From positions 1 to 64,000 of the forward strand of contig NZ_JALIFO010000002.1 in the NCBI RefSeq assembly GCF_022867805.1: a DNA stretch of 64,000 nt, in the 5' to 3' direction. Position 1 is the first letter of the stretch. Every line of letters starts with the position of its first letter. Below the pieces are notes generated by a model. It searched no databases. It saw only the letters and a list, made by a program, of their open reading frames with translations, and was not told the DNA's origin. Both the position numbers and the translations under genes were made by a program. Positions 8,636 to 16,325 of the stretch are shown piece by piece. The DNA is from Cuneatibacter sp. NSJ-177. GTDB taxonomy: Bacteria > Bacillota > Clostridia > Lachnospirales > Lachnospiraceae.

Positions 8636-9063
8636 TTTTTTGCCTCATCAACCTTTTGCTCCATCGAAACGTCAAAACCACTAAAATTTTGGACAAATGC
8701 CGCCAAATCCTGGTATTCTCCCGGATTATCCACCATCTCACGGACAAGATCCTCCGGATTGGTGACCCCATAAGAATCCTGAAGCTCTGCATCATACAGA
8801 TTCGGGCACACCACAGATTCTGCCACCATCTTAGCAAGGTACTTGTTGGAGTCAAGTTTAGGACGGTACATGTGAGGTTTTCCGGGGATAGGAATCTCCT
8901 TCATACATGCCTCTCGGATTGCCTCATCCTCCCGTGTGCTCAGCGCCCGAATTTCCCACTGCAAAGGCTTTCCCTGCTCATCCACCAAAGACTTAGTCGC
9001 AGGGTAGAAAGCATTGGCCTTCGTCATTTTGTTCTGCTTTAAAAATCTAGTAAATTTACTCAT
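8632..9063 (-). CDS. xkdN: XkdN-like tail assembly chaperone (G-type)
   Basis: 143 aa. The segments WEIRALSTREDEAIREACMK and YLAKMVAESVVCPNLYDAEL, and the final QNFSGFDVSMEQKVDEAKN, are characteristic of the XkdN family. It lies between the tail tube and tape-measure genes, where all long-tailed phages put the G/GT chaperone pair. Its last codons GCA AAA AAC TAA contain the frameshift heptamer, so it is the short product of a two-product gene. Confidence 0.85.
   Translation of the reverse strand: MSKFTRFLKQNKMTKANAFYPATKSLVDEQGKPLQWEIRALSTREDEAIREACMKEIPIPGKPHMYRPKLDSNKYLAKMVAESVVCPNLYDAELQDSYGVTNPEDLVREMVDNPGEYQDLAAFVQNFSGFDVSMEQKVDEAKN
8635..8641 (-). promoter_or_regulatory. Programmed -1 ribosomal frameshift site
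   Basis: The minus strand reads GCA AAA AAC TAA in the zero frame, which contains the canonical X XXY YYZ heptamer A AAA AAC, directly before the stop codon. Slippage back by one base joins the XkdN-like protein to the 57-codon downstream frame. Confidence 0.8.
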
Positions 9064-9073
9064 GACTCCTCCT

Positions 9074-9550
9074 TTATCTCATACCCGCGAGTTGCTTAAA
9101 CTCTTCGGCCAGGCGAAAATCTTCGAAAGTGAAATCCATCTCCTCGTCCAGATACTCTCCATTGGAATCAAATTTCGCCAGGATTCCTCCGTTGATGTTG
9201 CAGTCCACGAAAATCATCCTGTGCCGGCCAGCGTCAGATGCCGGATCGTCATTGGTAACCTGGATGTCAAAATAGACATCTTTTCCGGTATCCTTATAAG
9301 ACAACATCATCTTCCGGAAAATATCCGTGTTGTAATGGAAGGTAGCTTTCCCGGTTCCCTTCCACCCAGACGCCTTGTTCCCCGTCCCAGTCTTTCCAAG
9401 AATCGGTACTTCCGTTTTTGTCTTCTCAAATTTCGCTTCAAAATCAATTGCTTGCATAAAGTTATACCGATTTCCATCAATAGTCACATAGCACTGTGCC
9501 AATTTGGCTGATACTGAATCCTTTGCAAGCATGGTAGCTGCTGTAGCCAT
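9074..9550 (-). CDS. xkdM: Tail tube protein (XkdM-like)
   Basis: 158 aa. CYVTIDGNRYNFMQAIDFEA near the N-terminus and the KVTKTEVP-like KTKTEVPILGKTGTGNKASG, ending in EEMDFTFEDFRLAEEFKQLA, match the XkdM family. It should form the inner tube inside the contractile sheath. It lies 13 bp after the sheath gene and 10 bp before XkdN, the standard order. Confidence 0.9.
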   Translation of the reverse strand: MATAATMLAKDSVSAKLAQCYVTIDGNRYNFMQAIDFEAKFEKTKTEVPILGKTGTGNKASGWKGTGKATFHYNTDIFRKMMLSYKDTGKDVYFDIQVTNDDPASDAGRHRMIFVDCNINGGILAKFDSNGEYLDEEMDFTFEDFRLAEEFKQLAGMR

Positions 9551-9563
9551 ATCTTACTCCTTC

Positions 9564-10871
9564 CTAACCAATCTGAACTGTCATATAAAGCTGAGCCATC
9601 GTACCGGTAACCCTCACATTCTCTGTCACAACCACGGCCTTACGGCTGTCTCCCTCCGACACAGAAATGTCTCCGTCATTCACTCCCTCGATCGCACCCA
9701 GGTCCTGCAGCTTCTGATGGTATGTGACAAGATCCGACCATAGAGCAGCCCGAGCATCCGCGTCATTCGGCATGATCCCCAGATATTTACTATTAAACAA
9801 TGTCGCAATGTCGTTTCCGATCTGGTCAAGCACTCGAATGACTTTATTGTCCTTAAACTCTTCTTGTTTTTCGTTGGAGAGCGTCACCAGGGAATTGATA
9901 TCCTCCAGAACACGCACCTCGCTGCCCACGCGGTGAAAGATGAATTTTCCGGACTGCAAGGCTGACGCCAGCTGCTTTTGCGTATATTCCACGTTTACAT
10001 CAAAATTTCCATCATAGAGTTTATTGGTACTCGAAGCATTGATCGCACAGCTCGCAGTGACCCCAGTAACCCAATACACCAGGGATGACGCTGGCCACCC
10101 ACTGTCCGTCACTGTGTTGGCCAGATTGATTACACCCTCATAGTCTCCCTCATAATCCTGCAGCACCAGCTGAAATTTGGCTCCCACCTCGTCACGCATA
10201 CGCCGGACATAATTAGCATACAAAGCTTTCGTTACTACATCCGTGACCACGGCTCCCATTGCGTTAAATGAATAGGATTCCGCCTTGTCCAAATATTCCT
10301 GGTGTTTATCGCCGGTCGTCGTGCCATTCGTACCGCCGGTAAAAGTGTCGGCGGCCGTCGCCACAAGCGAGGCATCTTTTTTCCACGTCACAAAAGGGTT
10401 ATCCTCCAGATTAGCAGCTGACGTAACAGTCTGACTGTCAATCAAATCCGCTTCCAAGTAGGTTTTAACGTCAAACGCATTTTCATCATCAACGTTCGCC
10501 TGGACCACAACCTTTAAGGCATTCCCTCTGGTACCGCTATAAACTGCGGTGCCAAACGTCCCAGACGCCTTGACGCCACCGCCGTTAAGCCGATAGGCAT
10601 ACAAGGTCTGCACATTCAAAAACAGATCCGCAAGCCCCTTCATCTTCTCGTGCGATGCCGGATAGCCAAAGAGCTCTTGCGCACGATTTCGGAAGTCATT
10701 CGCACTCACCTCAAAAATACTGTCCTCAGGACCCCAGTCCAGCTCCAGGGGCAGGGTAGCCGTGCCTCGGTCGGATAAAACACTTCCAACCTTTGCAGCG
10801 GACACGAAATTGATATAGCTCCCCGGCAAGACCTTATCCTGCGCGGTGAATTTTCCGCCTCCCAATGCCAT
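9564..10871 (-). CDS. xkdK: Contractile tail sheath protein (XkdK-like)
   Basis: 435 aa, the usual length for this family. The N-terminus (GKFTAQDKVLPGSYINFVSA), FRNRAQELFGYPA, and the C-terminal half with FIFHRVGSEVRVLEDINSLV and NKVIRVLDQIGNDIATLFNS are typical of phage sheath proteins. Its presence shows that the tail is contractile. The ATG follows the stop of the small upstream gene by one base. Confidence 0.92.
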   Translation of the reverse strand: MALGGGKFTAQDKVLPGSYINFVSAAKVGSVLSDRGTATLPLELDWGPEDSIFEVSANDFRNRAQELFGYPASHEKMKGLADLFLNVQTLYAYRLNGGGVKASGTFGTAVYSGTRGNALKVVVQANVDDENAFDVKTYLEADLIDSQTVTSAANLEDNPFVTWKKDASLVATAADTFTGGTNGTTTGDKHQEYLDKAESYSFNAMGAVVTDVVTKALYANYVRRMRDEVGAKFQLVLQDYEGDYEGVINLANTVTDSGWPASSLVYWVTGVTASCAINASSTNKLYDGNFDVNVEYTQKQLASALQSGKFIFHRVGSEVRVLEDINSLVTLSNEKQEEFKDNKVIRVLDQIGNDIATLFNSKYLGIMPNDADARAALWSDLVTYHQKLQDLGAIEGVNDGDISVSEGDSRKAVVVTENVRVTGTMAQLYMTVQIG

Positions 10872-10872
10872 T

Positions 10873-11049
10873 TCACTTCACCTTTCCTTTCATATATTTG
10901 TCAATCGCCGTATCAATTTGCTTCAGTGTATATCTACCGGTATCCTCCAGCATGGCCCCCAACAAGTCTCTCCGGTCCTGATACCTCGATGAGGTTAAGA
11001 TCTGACTCTTCTCGTATGTCGGTTCTACATTTTTAGCTAATTCAGCCAC
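10873..11049 (-). CDS. Small phage protein before the sheath gene
   Basis: 58 aa from a GTG at 11049 preceded by AGGAGTAGAAA. The peptide (VAELAKNVEPTYEKSQILTS, ..RYQDRRDLLGAMLEDTGRYT, then KQIDTAIDKYMKGKVK) resembles short basic proteins commonly found just before the sheath gene in clostridial myophages. Function unknown. The stop is separated from the sheath ATG by one base, which implies coupled translation. Confidence 0.65.
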   Translation of the reverse strand: MAELAKNVEPTYEKSQILTSSRYQDRRDLLGAMLEDTGRYTLKQIDTAIDKYMKGKVK

Positions 11050-11052
11050 TTT

Positions 11053-11475
11053 CTACTCCTTTCTCTGGACAATGTCACACGTCACCGATTCCATTTCATC
11101 TCCATGTGCCCCTCCCGCGCGTAGGAATACGGGATATCCCGCATAAAAATTCAGCGCTTCTTCTCTGGGCTCCGCGCGTAGGCCGGCAGCATAAACCACC
11201 TTGTTTAGCACGATGATTAACTCAAGGCATTCAAAAAGCCTTTCCGCGGCATCGCTCATTTCCTCGTGAACCTGGCTGGTCCCAGGGAAATACTGGATCA
11301 CATATTCATTTTCCTGCCTGTGCCACGGCCCCCGCACACGCTCCCGACTGGTGCTTACGGGCTGCACAAAAAAGCAAGGGGCCTGAAATCCCTGCTCCAA
11401 TGGATCCACATATACGGGGTGCTCAAACTCCTCGCGGATGGCAGCTACAATGCCGTACAATATATCATTATCCAT
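11053..11475 (-). CDS. Putative tail terminator protein (DUF6838-like)
   Basis: 140 aa from ATG 11475 with AGAGGTG upstream. MDNDILYGIVAAIREEFEHP is followed by QAPCFFVQPVSTSRERVRG and YVIQYFPGTSQVHEEMSDAA, the pattern of the small alpha/beta proteins at the tail-terminator position. Its location between the gp10-like gene and the sheath supports this. It would cap the tail and join it to the neck. Confidence 0.6.
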   Translation of the reverse strand: MDNDILYGIVAAIREEFEHPVYVDPLEQGFQAPCFFVQPVSTSRERVRGPWHRQENEYVIQYFPGTSQVHEEMSDAAERLFECLELIIVLNKVVYAAGLRAEPREEALNFYAGYPVFLRAGGAHGDEMESVTCDIVQRKE

Positions 11476-11899
11476 TGAAACACCTCTCAAGCTCTTTTAG
11501 GATCTTGCGCTCGACAATCTTCGGGGCCATACGGTTCATCTCGATCTCGGTTTTGGTCATAAAGAACTTACCCTGCACCCATCCGGTATGATCCCTAGTC
11601 CGGTGACCAAACTCTACATAAGCTGCATATTCCACCGGATTGATAATGCTGATCTCGTATCTGTCTCCCGAATCAATAATGGTTCCTGCAGTCCATCCAC
11701 GACGGAGATTTCCACCGGTTCGACCGCTACCGGTAGGGTAGACACCCACCGGAGTTCGTTTTATGAGCATCCTCAGTGTTCGGGATGCGATTTCTTTTGC
11801 ACAAGCTTCCATGATTTTCCTACGGTTTCTCTGTAGCTCATTTATCCGCTGCTGCAATTCGATCAGCTCGTGAAAATCACAACTTCCCCATGTCGCCAT
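11468..11899 (-). CDS. HK97 gp10-like neck/tail-completion protein
   Basis: 143 aa from ATG 11899. The conserved core is KRTPVGVYPTGSGRTGGNLR, followed by EYAAYVEFGHRTRDHTGWVQ, which is the hallmark of HK97 gp10/XkdI-type proteins (Thr-Pro-Val then Tyr-Val-Glu-Phe-Gly). These act in joining head and tail. It overlaps the gene before by one base and the gene after by 8 bp. Confidence 0.8.
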   Translation of the reverse strand: MATWGSCDFHELIELQQRINELQRNRRKIMEACAKEIASRTLRMLIKRTPVGVYPTGSGRTGGNLRRGWTAGTIIDSGDRYEISIINPVEYAAYVEFGHRTRDHTGWVQGKFFMTKTEIEMNRMAPKIVERKILKELERCFNG

Positions 11900-12282
11900 T
11901 ATGCCCACCCCTCAAATAGTTTTAACGGGATTTCCTGATGGGATGAGTATATAGCACCTTTCCCACTTCTGGCATATTCCGTGGTCCCCCCACATTGAGT
12001 CACCACGATCTTGCTTCCCGGTCGAACCTCGTGTTCTGGAGACAAAAAAAGGATAATTTGCTGATCTTGATCAGTAACCGTGCCACTGCCCTCCGCAGAT
12101 GAAAGCTGGGAGTAAGACAATCGACATGGTGCATCTAATAAAACTGCATCTTCTTGAGTTCTAGTAATTCTTGTAATTGGATCTTCATAGGATCTTATCT
12201 CATAAATCGTACAGACTCCGGAATACATACTTTCTGCCGCCTGCCTTACCTCTTGCAACGCAGAAAAAACACTACGGTTCAT
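11899..12282 (-). CDS. Head closure / connector protein (XkdH-like)
   Basis: 127 aa. Beta-rich, with CTIYEIRSYEDPITRITRTQ, DAPCRLSYSQL and SPEHEVRPGSKIVVTQCGGT. Position and composition match head-closure proteins (XkdH/SPP1 gp16-like) that stop DNA leaking from the filled capsid. Assignment depends largely on gene order. Confidence 0.6.
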   Translation of the reverse strand: MNRSVFSALQEVRQAAESMYSGVCTIYEIRSYEDPITRITRTQEDAVLLDAPCRLSYSQLSSAEGSGTVTDQDQQIILFLSPEHEVRPGSKIVVTQCGGTTEYARSGKGAIYSSHQEIPLKLFEGWA

Positions 12283-12634
12283 AAGGCCACCTCAAGTTTC
12301 TATACCGATTCAACCATTGTTTGTCGCGGACATTCAGCTCTGTGATTGTCACCCAGGAATTATCTGAGGATTGGGCGAAAGAAACCCTTACATCTCCCTC
12401 GCTGATACTTGCAACCGGGGGGGTATATCCGCCAGCATTGGATTCCTCAAATTCCAAAATCCCCTGAACTTTCCTCCGTACAAATGATTCCAACTCGTCC
12501 GGGATCCGGTGCCAAGATAAATTACAATAATCACAAACCGCCTGAATAGTATCCAAGATTTTTAAATCGTAATCTCCTGTGTCAAGCTGCAGATTTGTTT
12601 TGACTTTCTTCATCATTTCATTTTTATCCATCAC
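12272..12634 (-). CDS. Head-tail connector (gp6/gp15-like)
   Basis: 120 aa, mainly helical at the start (MKKVKTNLQLDTGDYDLKIL, then IQAVCDYCNLSWHRIPDELE). This pattern is typical of adaptor proteins that bind under the portal (SPP1 gp15 / HK97 gp6 class). It precedes the head-closure gene and overlaps it by 11 bp, as expected. Confidence 0.65.
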   Translation of the reverse strand: MMDKNEMMKKVKTNLQLDTGDYDLKILDTIQAVCDYCNLSWHRIPDELESFVRRKVQGILEFEESNAGGYTPPVASISEGDVRVSFAQSSDNSWVTITELNVRDKQWLNRYRNLRWPYEP

Positions 12635-12640
12635 AGCCCC

Positions 12641-12808
12641 CTATTCAGTCGTCCCTCGCGATCGCAGATTATGATGAGTATATTTTTTCAATTGGCCATG
12701 TGTCGAATGGCCAAGATAATTATGGGTTACAATTGTGATACTGATTATATACTGTTCTTTAATTCTTACAGGGTTTTTACTCAATTCTACCCGCTCAATC
12801 ACAATCAA
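12641..12808 (-). CDS. Small phage protein with Ig-strand remnant and TxxxLK repeat
   Basis: 55 aa from TTG 12808 (GGAGG 8 bases upstream) or 54-ish aa from GTG 12802; ends in TAG at 12641. The start VIERVELSKNPVRIKEQYII resembles the last strand of the Ig-like protein at 13382-14296 (SITPNPVDCGKTYVISVEV). The rest carries a short THxxL-type repeat (HNYLGHSTHGQLKKYTHHNL). Function unknown. It lies in the capsid accessory block and overlaps the stop of the gene before it. Confidence 0.55.
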   Translation of the reverse strand: MIVIERVELSKNPVRIKEQYIISITIVTHNYLGHSTHGQLKKYTHHNLRSRGTTE

Positions 12809-13084
12809 TCAGATCACCTCCATCTGCTCCCGGTTTTTAATCATCTCATCCGCGATACGTAAGGTAATCTCAAGTACATATAGTCGGCTTTTGCACGTAG
12901 GCTGAAGTTTTACATCCACGTAGCTTCCTCTATCTTCCTGTGACACCTGGCATACACCAGATGACTCCACTTCTCCATTATGCAGTAGACGCCAAGATGC
13001 CTCTTTAATAACAAAATATTCAGATTGGACTGAATGGACAAAATATTTCACATGTCGGTCCTCTCCTAAAATAAATCGAATCAC
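12809..13084 (-). CDS. Hypothetical phage protein
   Basis: 91 aa from GTG 13084, chosen because AGGAGGTG stands just before it; the GTGA overlaps the upstream stop. The peptide (VIRFILGEDRHVKYFVHSVQ, ..VIKEASWRLLHNGEVESSGV, then KSRLYVLEITLRIADEMIKN) looks beta-rich and fits a small virion or connector protein. I do not recognise the family. Its neighbours are Ig-like proteins between major capsid and connector genes. Confidence 0.6.
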   Translation of the reverse strand: MIRFILGEDRHVKYFVHSVQSEYFVIKEASWRLLHNGEVESSGVCQVSQEDRGSYVDVKLQPTCKSRLYVLEITLRIADEMIKNREQMEVI

Positions 13085-13377
13085 AAAGACACCTCCTGGC
13101 ATACCGGATAAATCCGGTCTAATACTGTCATACGTGGCTGAAGGTCAAACAGGTATTTAGGCAGAGGCAACATGTGTATACAAAGGTTGCCTGCATCCAC
13201 AGTATACAACAACTTAGCTATATAAGACCAATTCCCTGCTTCATCCTCGGCGACGATTTCTACTACATATTCCCCATCTGTATCTAGGGGAACCAGTATA
13301 TTCCACCGATCCCCCTCTTCGCACTCCAAGACCACGTCCGTACCATCTATCTTTCCGAATACCCTTGCTACTGCCAT
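13081..13377 (-). CDS. Small Ig-like phage protein
   Basis: 98 aa. GDRWNILVPLDTDGEYVVEI followed by VAEDEAGNWSYIAKLLYTVD is the signature of bacterial Ig-like repeats (...YtV.V.A.DeaGN.s). One such domain fills most of the protein. It probably sits on the capsid surface with the larger Ig-like protein encoded 4 bp upstream. Confidence 0.65.
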   Translation of the reverse strand: MAVARVFGKIDGTDVVLECEEGDRWNILVPLDTDGEYVVEIVAEDEAGNWSYIAKLLYTVDAGNLCIHMLPLPKYLFDLQPRMTVLDRIYPVCQEVSL

Positions 13378-13381
13378 ATCT

Positions 13382-14296
13382 TTAATCCGTCACTTCAACA
13401 CTGATAACATAGGTTTTACCACAATCCACTGGATTCGGAGTAATGGACACAGACATAATCACCGGCGCTATTGTATCCAGCGTTACGGTCCTTGTCACTG
13501 TTGTGGATTTGCCTGCAGAATCCGTGGAAACAACCGTAATGGTATTGGCACCGGAGACTAGTGTCAAAGCTTTACTGAAACTCCCATTTTCGTTCACTGT
13601 CACAGCTTCTGCCGTACCGCTATTAAGCTTTATGGTTACCGTACATGGGCTAGAAGTCACATCATTGGTAGTACCTGTGACCGTACAAGCAGATTTATTC
13701 GTCACCAACCCATTTGTTGGCGCCGTTACACTTAAAGTCGGTGGAACAGTATCGATCTTGAAGGTAACGCTTTTTTGAGTCGCTGCATTACCATCATTGT
13801 CGAATGCGTCAACTTTAATCGAATGACTGCCATCCGCAAGTGCTGATGCCGGCGTATATGTACACTCATACCCACCAGTGATAGCCGTCTTAGTAATCGC
13901 GTCGCCAGTCACCTTGCTACCGCTATCAATAGTAATCCCGATTGTTGCTGACGCAACGCCTGAATCGTTATCGGTAACCTTCCATTTAACAACAGGCTTG
14001 TTGTTGACAATAAGCGCCGATGCCGTTGGATAAGTAATGGTAATAACCGGGGCCGTCTTCTCTTTGACCTTCAGTTTCAGACTTTCCCCCAGCGTGGCAT
14101 CCGTATCGGTCTTAGTAGTCACGTTTCCCGCCTGATCGGTCGCTTTTATTGTTATCGGGTACTAATGACCGCTGTTTTGATTATAACTGGAGATGCTGGG
14201 GGCAGCGACGGTTGCCTCGTACTTCCCCGTACTACTGTTCAGAGTCAAATTTGTGGTTACGCCATTAACGATGGCCTGTACCGTTTTTACTGCCAT
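13382..14296 (-). pseudogene. Virion Ig-like decoration protein interrupted by an amber codon
   Basis: The complete frame is 305 codons from ATG 14296 (GGAGG upstream) to 13382, but codon 45 is TAG (14164-14162). Upstream of it lies MAVKTVQAIVNGVTTNLTLN up to NQNSGH, and downstream, in the same frame, YPITIKATDQAGNVTTKTDT. Related sequences usually read HYYP here, so one base change of a Tyr codon is the simplest explanation. The remainder holds two or three Ig-like repeats (DNDSGVASATIGITIDSGSK; TVPPTLSVTAPTNG). It follows the major capsid gene, so the product would decorate the head. Downstream translation could restart at a GTG (14122). Decay, readthrough and a base-calling error all remain possible. 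Confidence 0.7.
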
Positions 14297-14308
14297 CTAT
14301 TCATCCTC

Positions 14309-15319
14309 CTATCCAAGCTTGTGCTTAAAGGCGACAATTCGGATCTGCTTTGGTTCATATACTGGTGTCCAATTTACTGCGTTCTGAAGCTCATCACGAG
14401 ATGGGCCCTCCGTTTTGGCCACACTAGCACTGGTAAAAGCAACTCCACGGGGATGCAGAATCATGGTCTTACGGTTAATCAAGTAATCCACACCAGAGCC
14501 TTTACGCTTTGCACGGTCTGTCTCCGTTGGTACAAACCCTGCGGGGGTTCCATTGCCGAGAGCTACTGCACCTGCGCCGAAGAGATACGTGGTATACACT
14601 CCGGATTTTACCGGGCATCCATCATCCACAATCACCCGCTTACCCTGGTATGTACCAAAAGCCACGTCATTGGAGGGCTGCACCACATCGATCAGATTCT
14701 GCTTTTTCAGGTATGCTTCCGTCGCACTGTGCATGCAGATGCCAGTGAGCTGAGCCTTAGCGTCACCCAGCAATTGCTCAGCATCAATGAACGCGGACCC
14801 ACTCCAATTAGCCGCTGCACCGGACTTGCTAGAGATATCCAGAAGATTGGAGGCCAGCCTCGTCTGAGCTGCAACAGCTGATTCCCCGGATCCAGATGCC
14901 GGAACTGTACCAAAAACTCCGTTTAAGATAGCCACTAATTCTTTCTGCATATCACGTTCCCAAAAGCGTGCTACCAACATGGCAATGGCCGCCATTGGAT
15001 CCGCGCCAGATAAAGCTGCGGATAAATCCGTTGCGCTCCACATCTTGGCTCGGCGGATAATGGCCGCTACATCCTTGTTGGATTCGATCTTGTTATCATC
15101 CAAGTCCGTACCCTCAATGATCTGCTCCGATTCACCGGTCAGATCCTCGAAAAATGGCATATTTACCGTGGGGGCTGCTTGGGAGGCTAGACTGTCAAAC
15201 TCCTGGTTATTGGCGACGATTCCACTCTGCACTAGCGCAGAAAGTTCCATCGTCCGATTAATTACATAAGGATTAAATAATTCGGGGACAATCACGTCCT
15301 GTAAAGTAGTTCCAGACAT
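14309..15319 (-). CDS. Major capsid protein (Gp13-like)
   Basis: 336 aa. The N-terminus (LQDVIVPELFNPYVINRTME) and IRRAKMWSATDLSAALSGAD, with DVVQPSNDVAFGTYQGKRVI near 230 and YLINRKTMILHPRGVAFTSA near the C-terminus, are characteristic of HK97-fold capsid proteins of the Gp13-like group in clostridial phages. It follows the scaffold gene by about 20 bp, the standard arrangement. Confidence 0.9.
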   Translation of the reverse strand: MSGTTLQDVIVPELFNPYVINRTMELSALVQSGIVANNQEFDSLASQAAPTVNMPFFEDLTGESEQIIEGTDLDDNKIESNKDVAAIIRRAKMWSATDLSAALSGADPMAAIAMLVARFWERDMQKELVAILNGVFGTVPASGSGESAVAAQTRLASNLLDISSKSGAAANWSGSAFIDAEQLLGDAKAQLTGICMHSATEAYLKKQNLIDVVQPSNDVAFGTYQGKRVIVDDGCPVKSGVYTTYLFGAGAVALGNGTPAGFVPTETDRAKRKGSGVDYLINRKTMILHPRGVAFTSASVAKTEGPSRDELQNAVNWTPVYEPKQIRIVAFKHKLG

Positions 15320-15338
15320 ATTTTCCTATTCCTTTCTC

Positions 15339-15941
15339 TTACAATTTGACTCCGGCAGCCGCTGCCAGCTCTCTGGCCCGCGCCGGATCTGTTTTGAAAA
15401 GCTCACCTTGCTTGGTGAGATTAAAATTTTCCTTGGCCCAGGGATTCCCCACGTCGGGATTTCCCCCACGCGCGGGATTATATCCTGTTGGTTTATCAGC
15501 TTTGAACAGATGAGGCATTGACTCTTTCAACGGTTTAACGATATCATCCACCCCGATCGGGTTCCCTTCCTTGTCAAAGGCGAATTTCTCAATTCCCCCC
15601 TGCTTATAGATCAGGTAATCGGCATCCACCACGCCAGCGGACGCAAGTTTCTCCTTCAGGGTATATTCCCTGCGGGTGTTTTCCGTCACGGCTTTGAGCT
15701 TTCTGATCTCTGTCTCGTAGGTAGCTATTTTGTTCTGTAGCTCCTCATTATCACCGTTTGCTTTTTTCAAGTCGGTTATGGTGTCATTCGCCGTCTTCAG
15801 CTCGGCCACCTTGTCGTTAAACTCTTTTTTAGGCACCGCGTGCTTTGGAAACTCAGCATTCACCAATTCCATCACCGATGCCACATTCAGAACACCGTCT
15901 TTGAACTCTGCCTTTTCCAGGATCGCTTTCAACCATTCCAT
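15339..15941 (-). CDS. Phage capsid scaffolding protein (gp20-like)
   Basis: 200 aa from ATG 15941, which has GGAGG upstream; a frame reaching 15956 has no such site. Residues about 35-110 are a charged coiled coil (KKEFNDKVAELKTANDTITD). The C-terminus is a variable Gly/Asn/Pro stretch and a short basic tail. This matches the PF06810 scaffold family, which guides capsid assembly and is then removed. Confidence 0.88.
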   Translation of the reverse strand: MEWLKAILEKAEFKDGVLNVASVMELVNAEFPKHAVPKKEFNDKVAELKTANDTITDLKKANGDNEELQNKIATYETEIRKLKAVTENTRREYTLKEKLASAGVVDADYLIYKQGGIEKFAFDKEGNPIGVDDIVKPLKESMPHLFKADKPTGYNPARGGNPDVGNPWAKENFNLTKQGELFKTDPARARELAAAAGVKL

Positions 15942-16040
15942 GTTCCTGTCCTCCATAGATTTTTATTCCCGCTCTCCGGGTACTGGGATTCCGCCGGTTA
16001 TTCTCGCGGCTGAGTAGTAGTTTACCCTCATTTCGGAGCA

Positions 16041-16071
16041 TAAAAATACCACCGGCATTAGCCCGTGGTAT
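16041..16071 (-). terminator. Hairpin with T-run upstream of the scaffold gene
   Basis: On the minus strand ATACCACGGGC, loop TAAT, GCCGGTGGTAT pair with one mismatch, followed by TTTTTA. It separates the 79-aa gene from the scaffold/capsid genes and would reduce transcription from upstream, or process the message between packaging and capsid genes. Confidence 0.6.
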
Positions 16072-16081
16072 CTGTTACCAT

Positions 16082-16321
16082 TTAATAATCCGTATCATCG
16101 TCATACTTATGCTCTTCCCCTAGGTATTCTTCCCAGGTAATGTCCTGCACGATACACTCCTCAATCATGTCTACAATCTCTGATATCGACAAGGTAAGCT
16201 CCGCTGTCGAAACACCCACACCAAAATGCTCTTCATAACGTTTGAGGGCTTTCGTAAACTCCGGAAAATCATCTGACTTTGGTGGCCGATTCAAAAAATC
16301 TGGCAAAATGTACTCTGACAT
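16082..16321 (-). CDS. Small acidic protein next to the MuF-metalloprotease gene
   Basis: 79 aa from ATG 16321. Strongly acidic (ends EEYLGEEHKYDDDTDY) with a helical central part (AELTLSISEIVDMIEECIVQ). I do not recognise a family. The start overlaps the end of the MuF-zincin gene and a terminator follows it, so the two form a coupled pair. A chaperone or inhibitor of the peptidase domain would fit this arrangement but is only inferred. Confidence 0.6.
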   Translation of the reverse strand: MSEYILPDFLNRPPKSDDFPEFTKALKRYEEHFGVGVSTAELTLSISEIVDMIEECIVQDITWEEYLGEEHKYDDDTDY

Positions 16322-16325
16322 CGCA

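Noticed and set aside
13382-14296. TAG reassignment (recoded phage) as explanation of the amber codon
   Set aside because: Only one gene is interrupted and several other genes in the prophage, such as those ending at 8462, 12641 and 32558, use TAG as an ordinary stop.
14165-14881. A 238-codon plus-strand frame opposite the capsid gene
   Set aside because: It lies over the major capsid gene and the amber site on the other strand, has no RBS and an unbiased composition; a shadow of the capsid gene.
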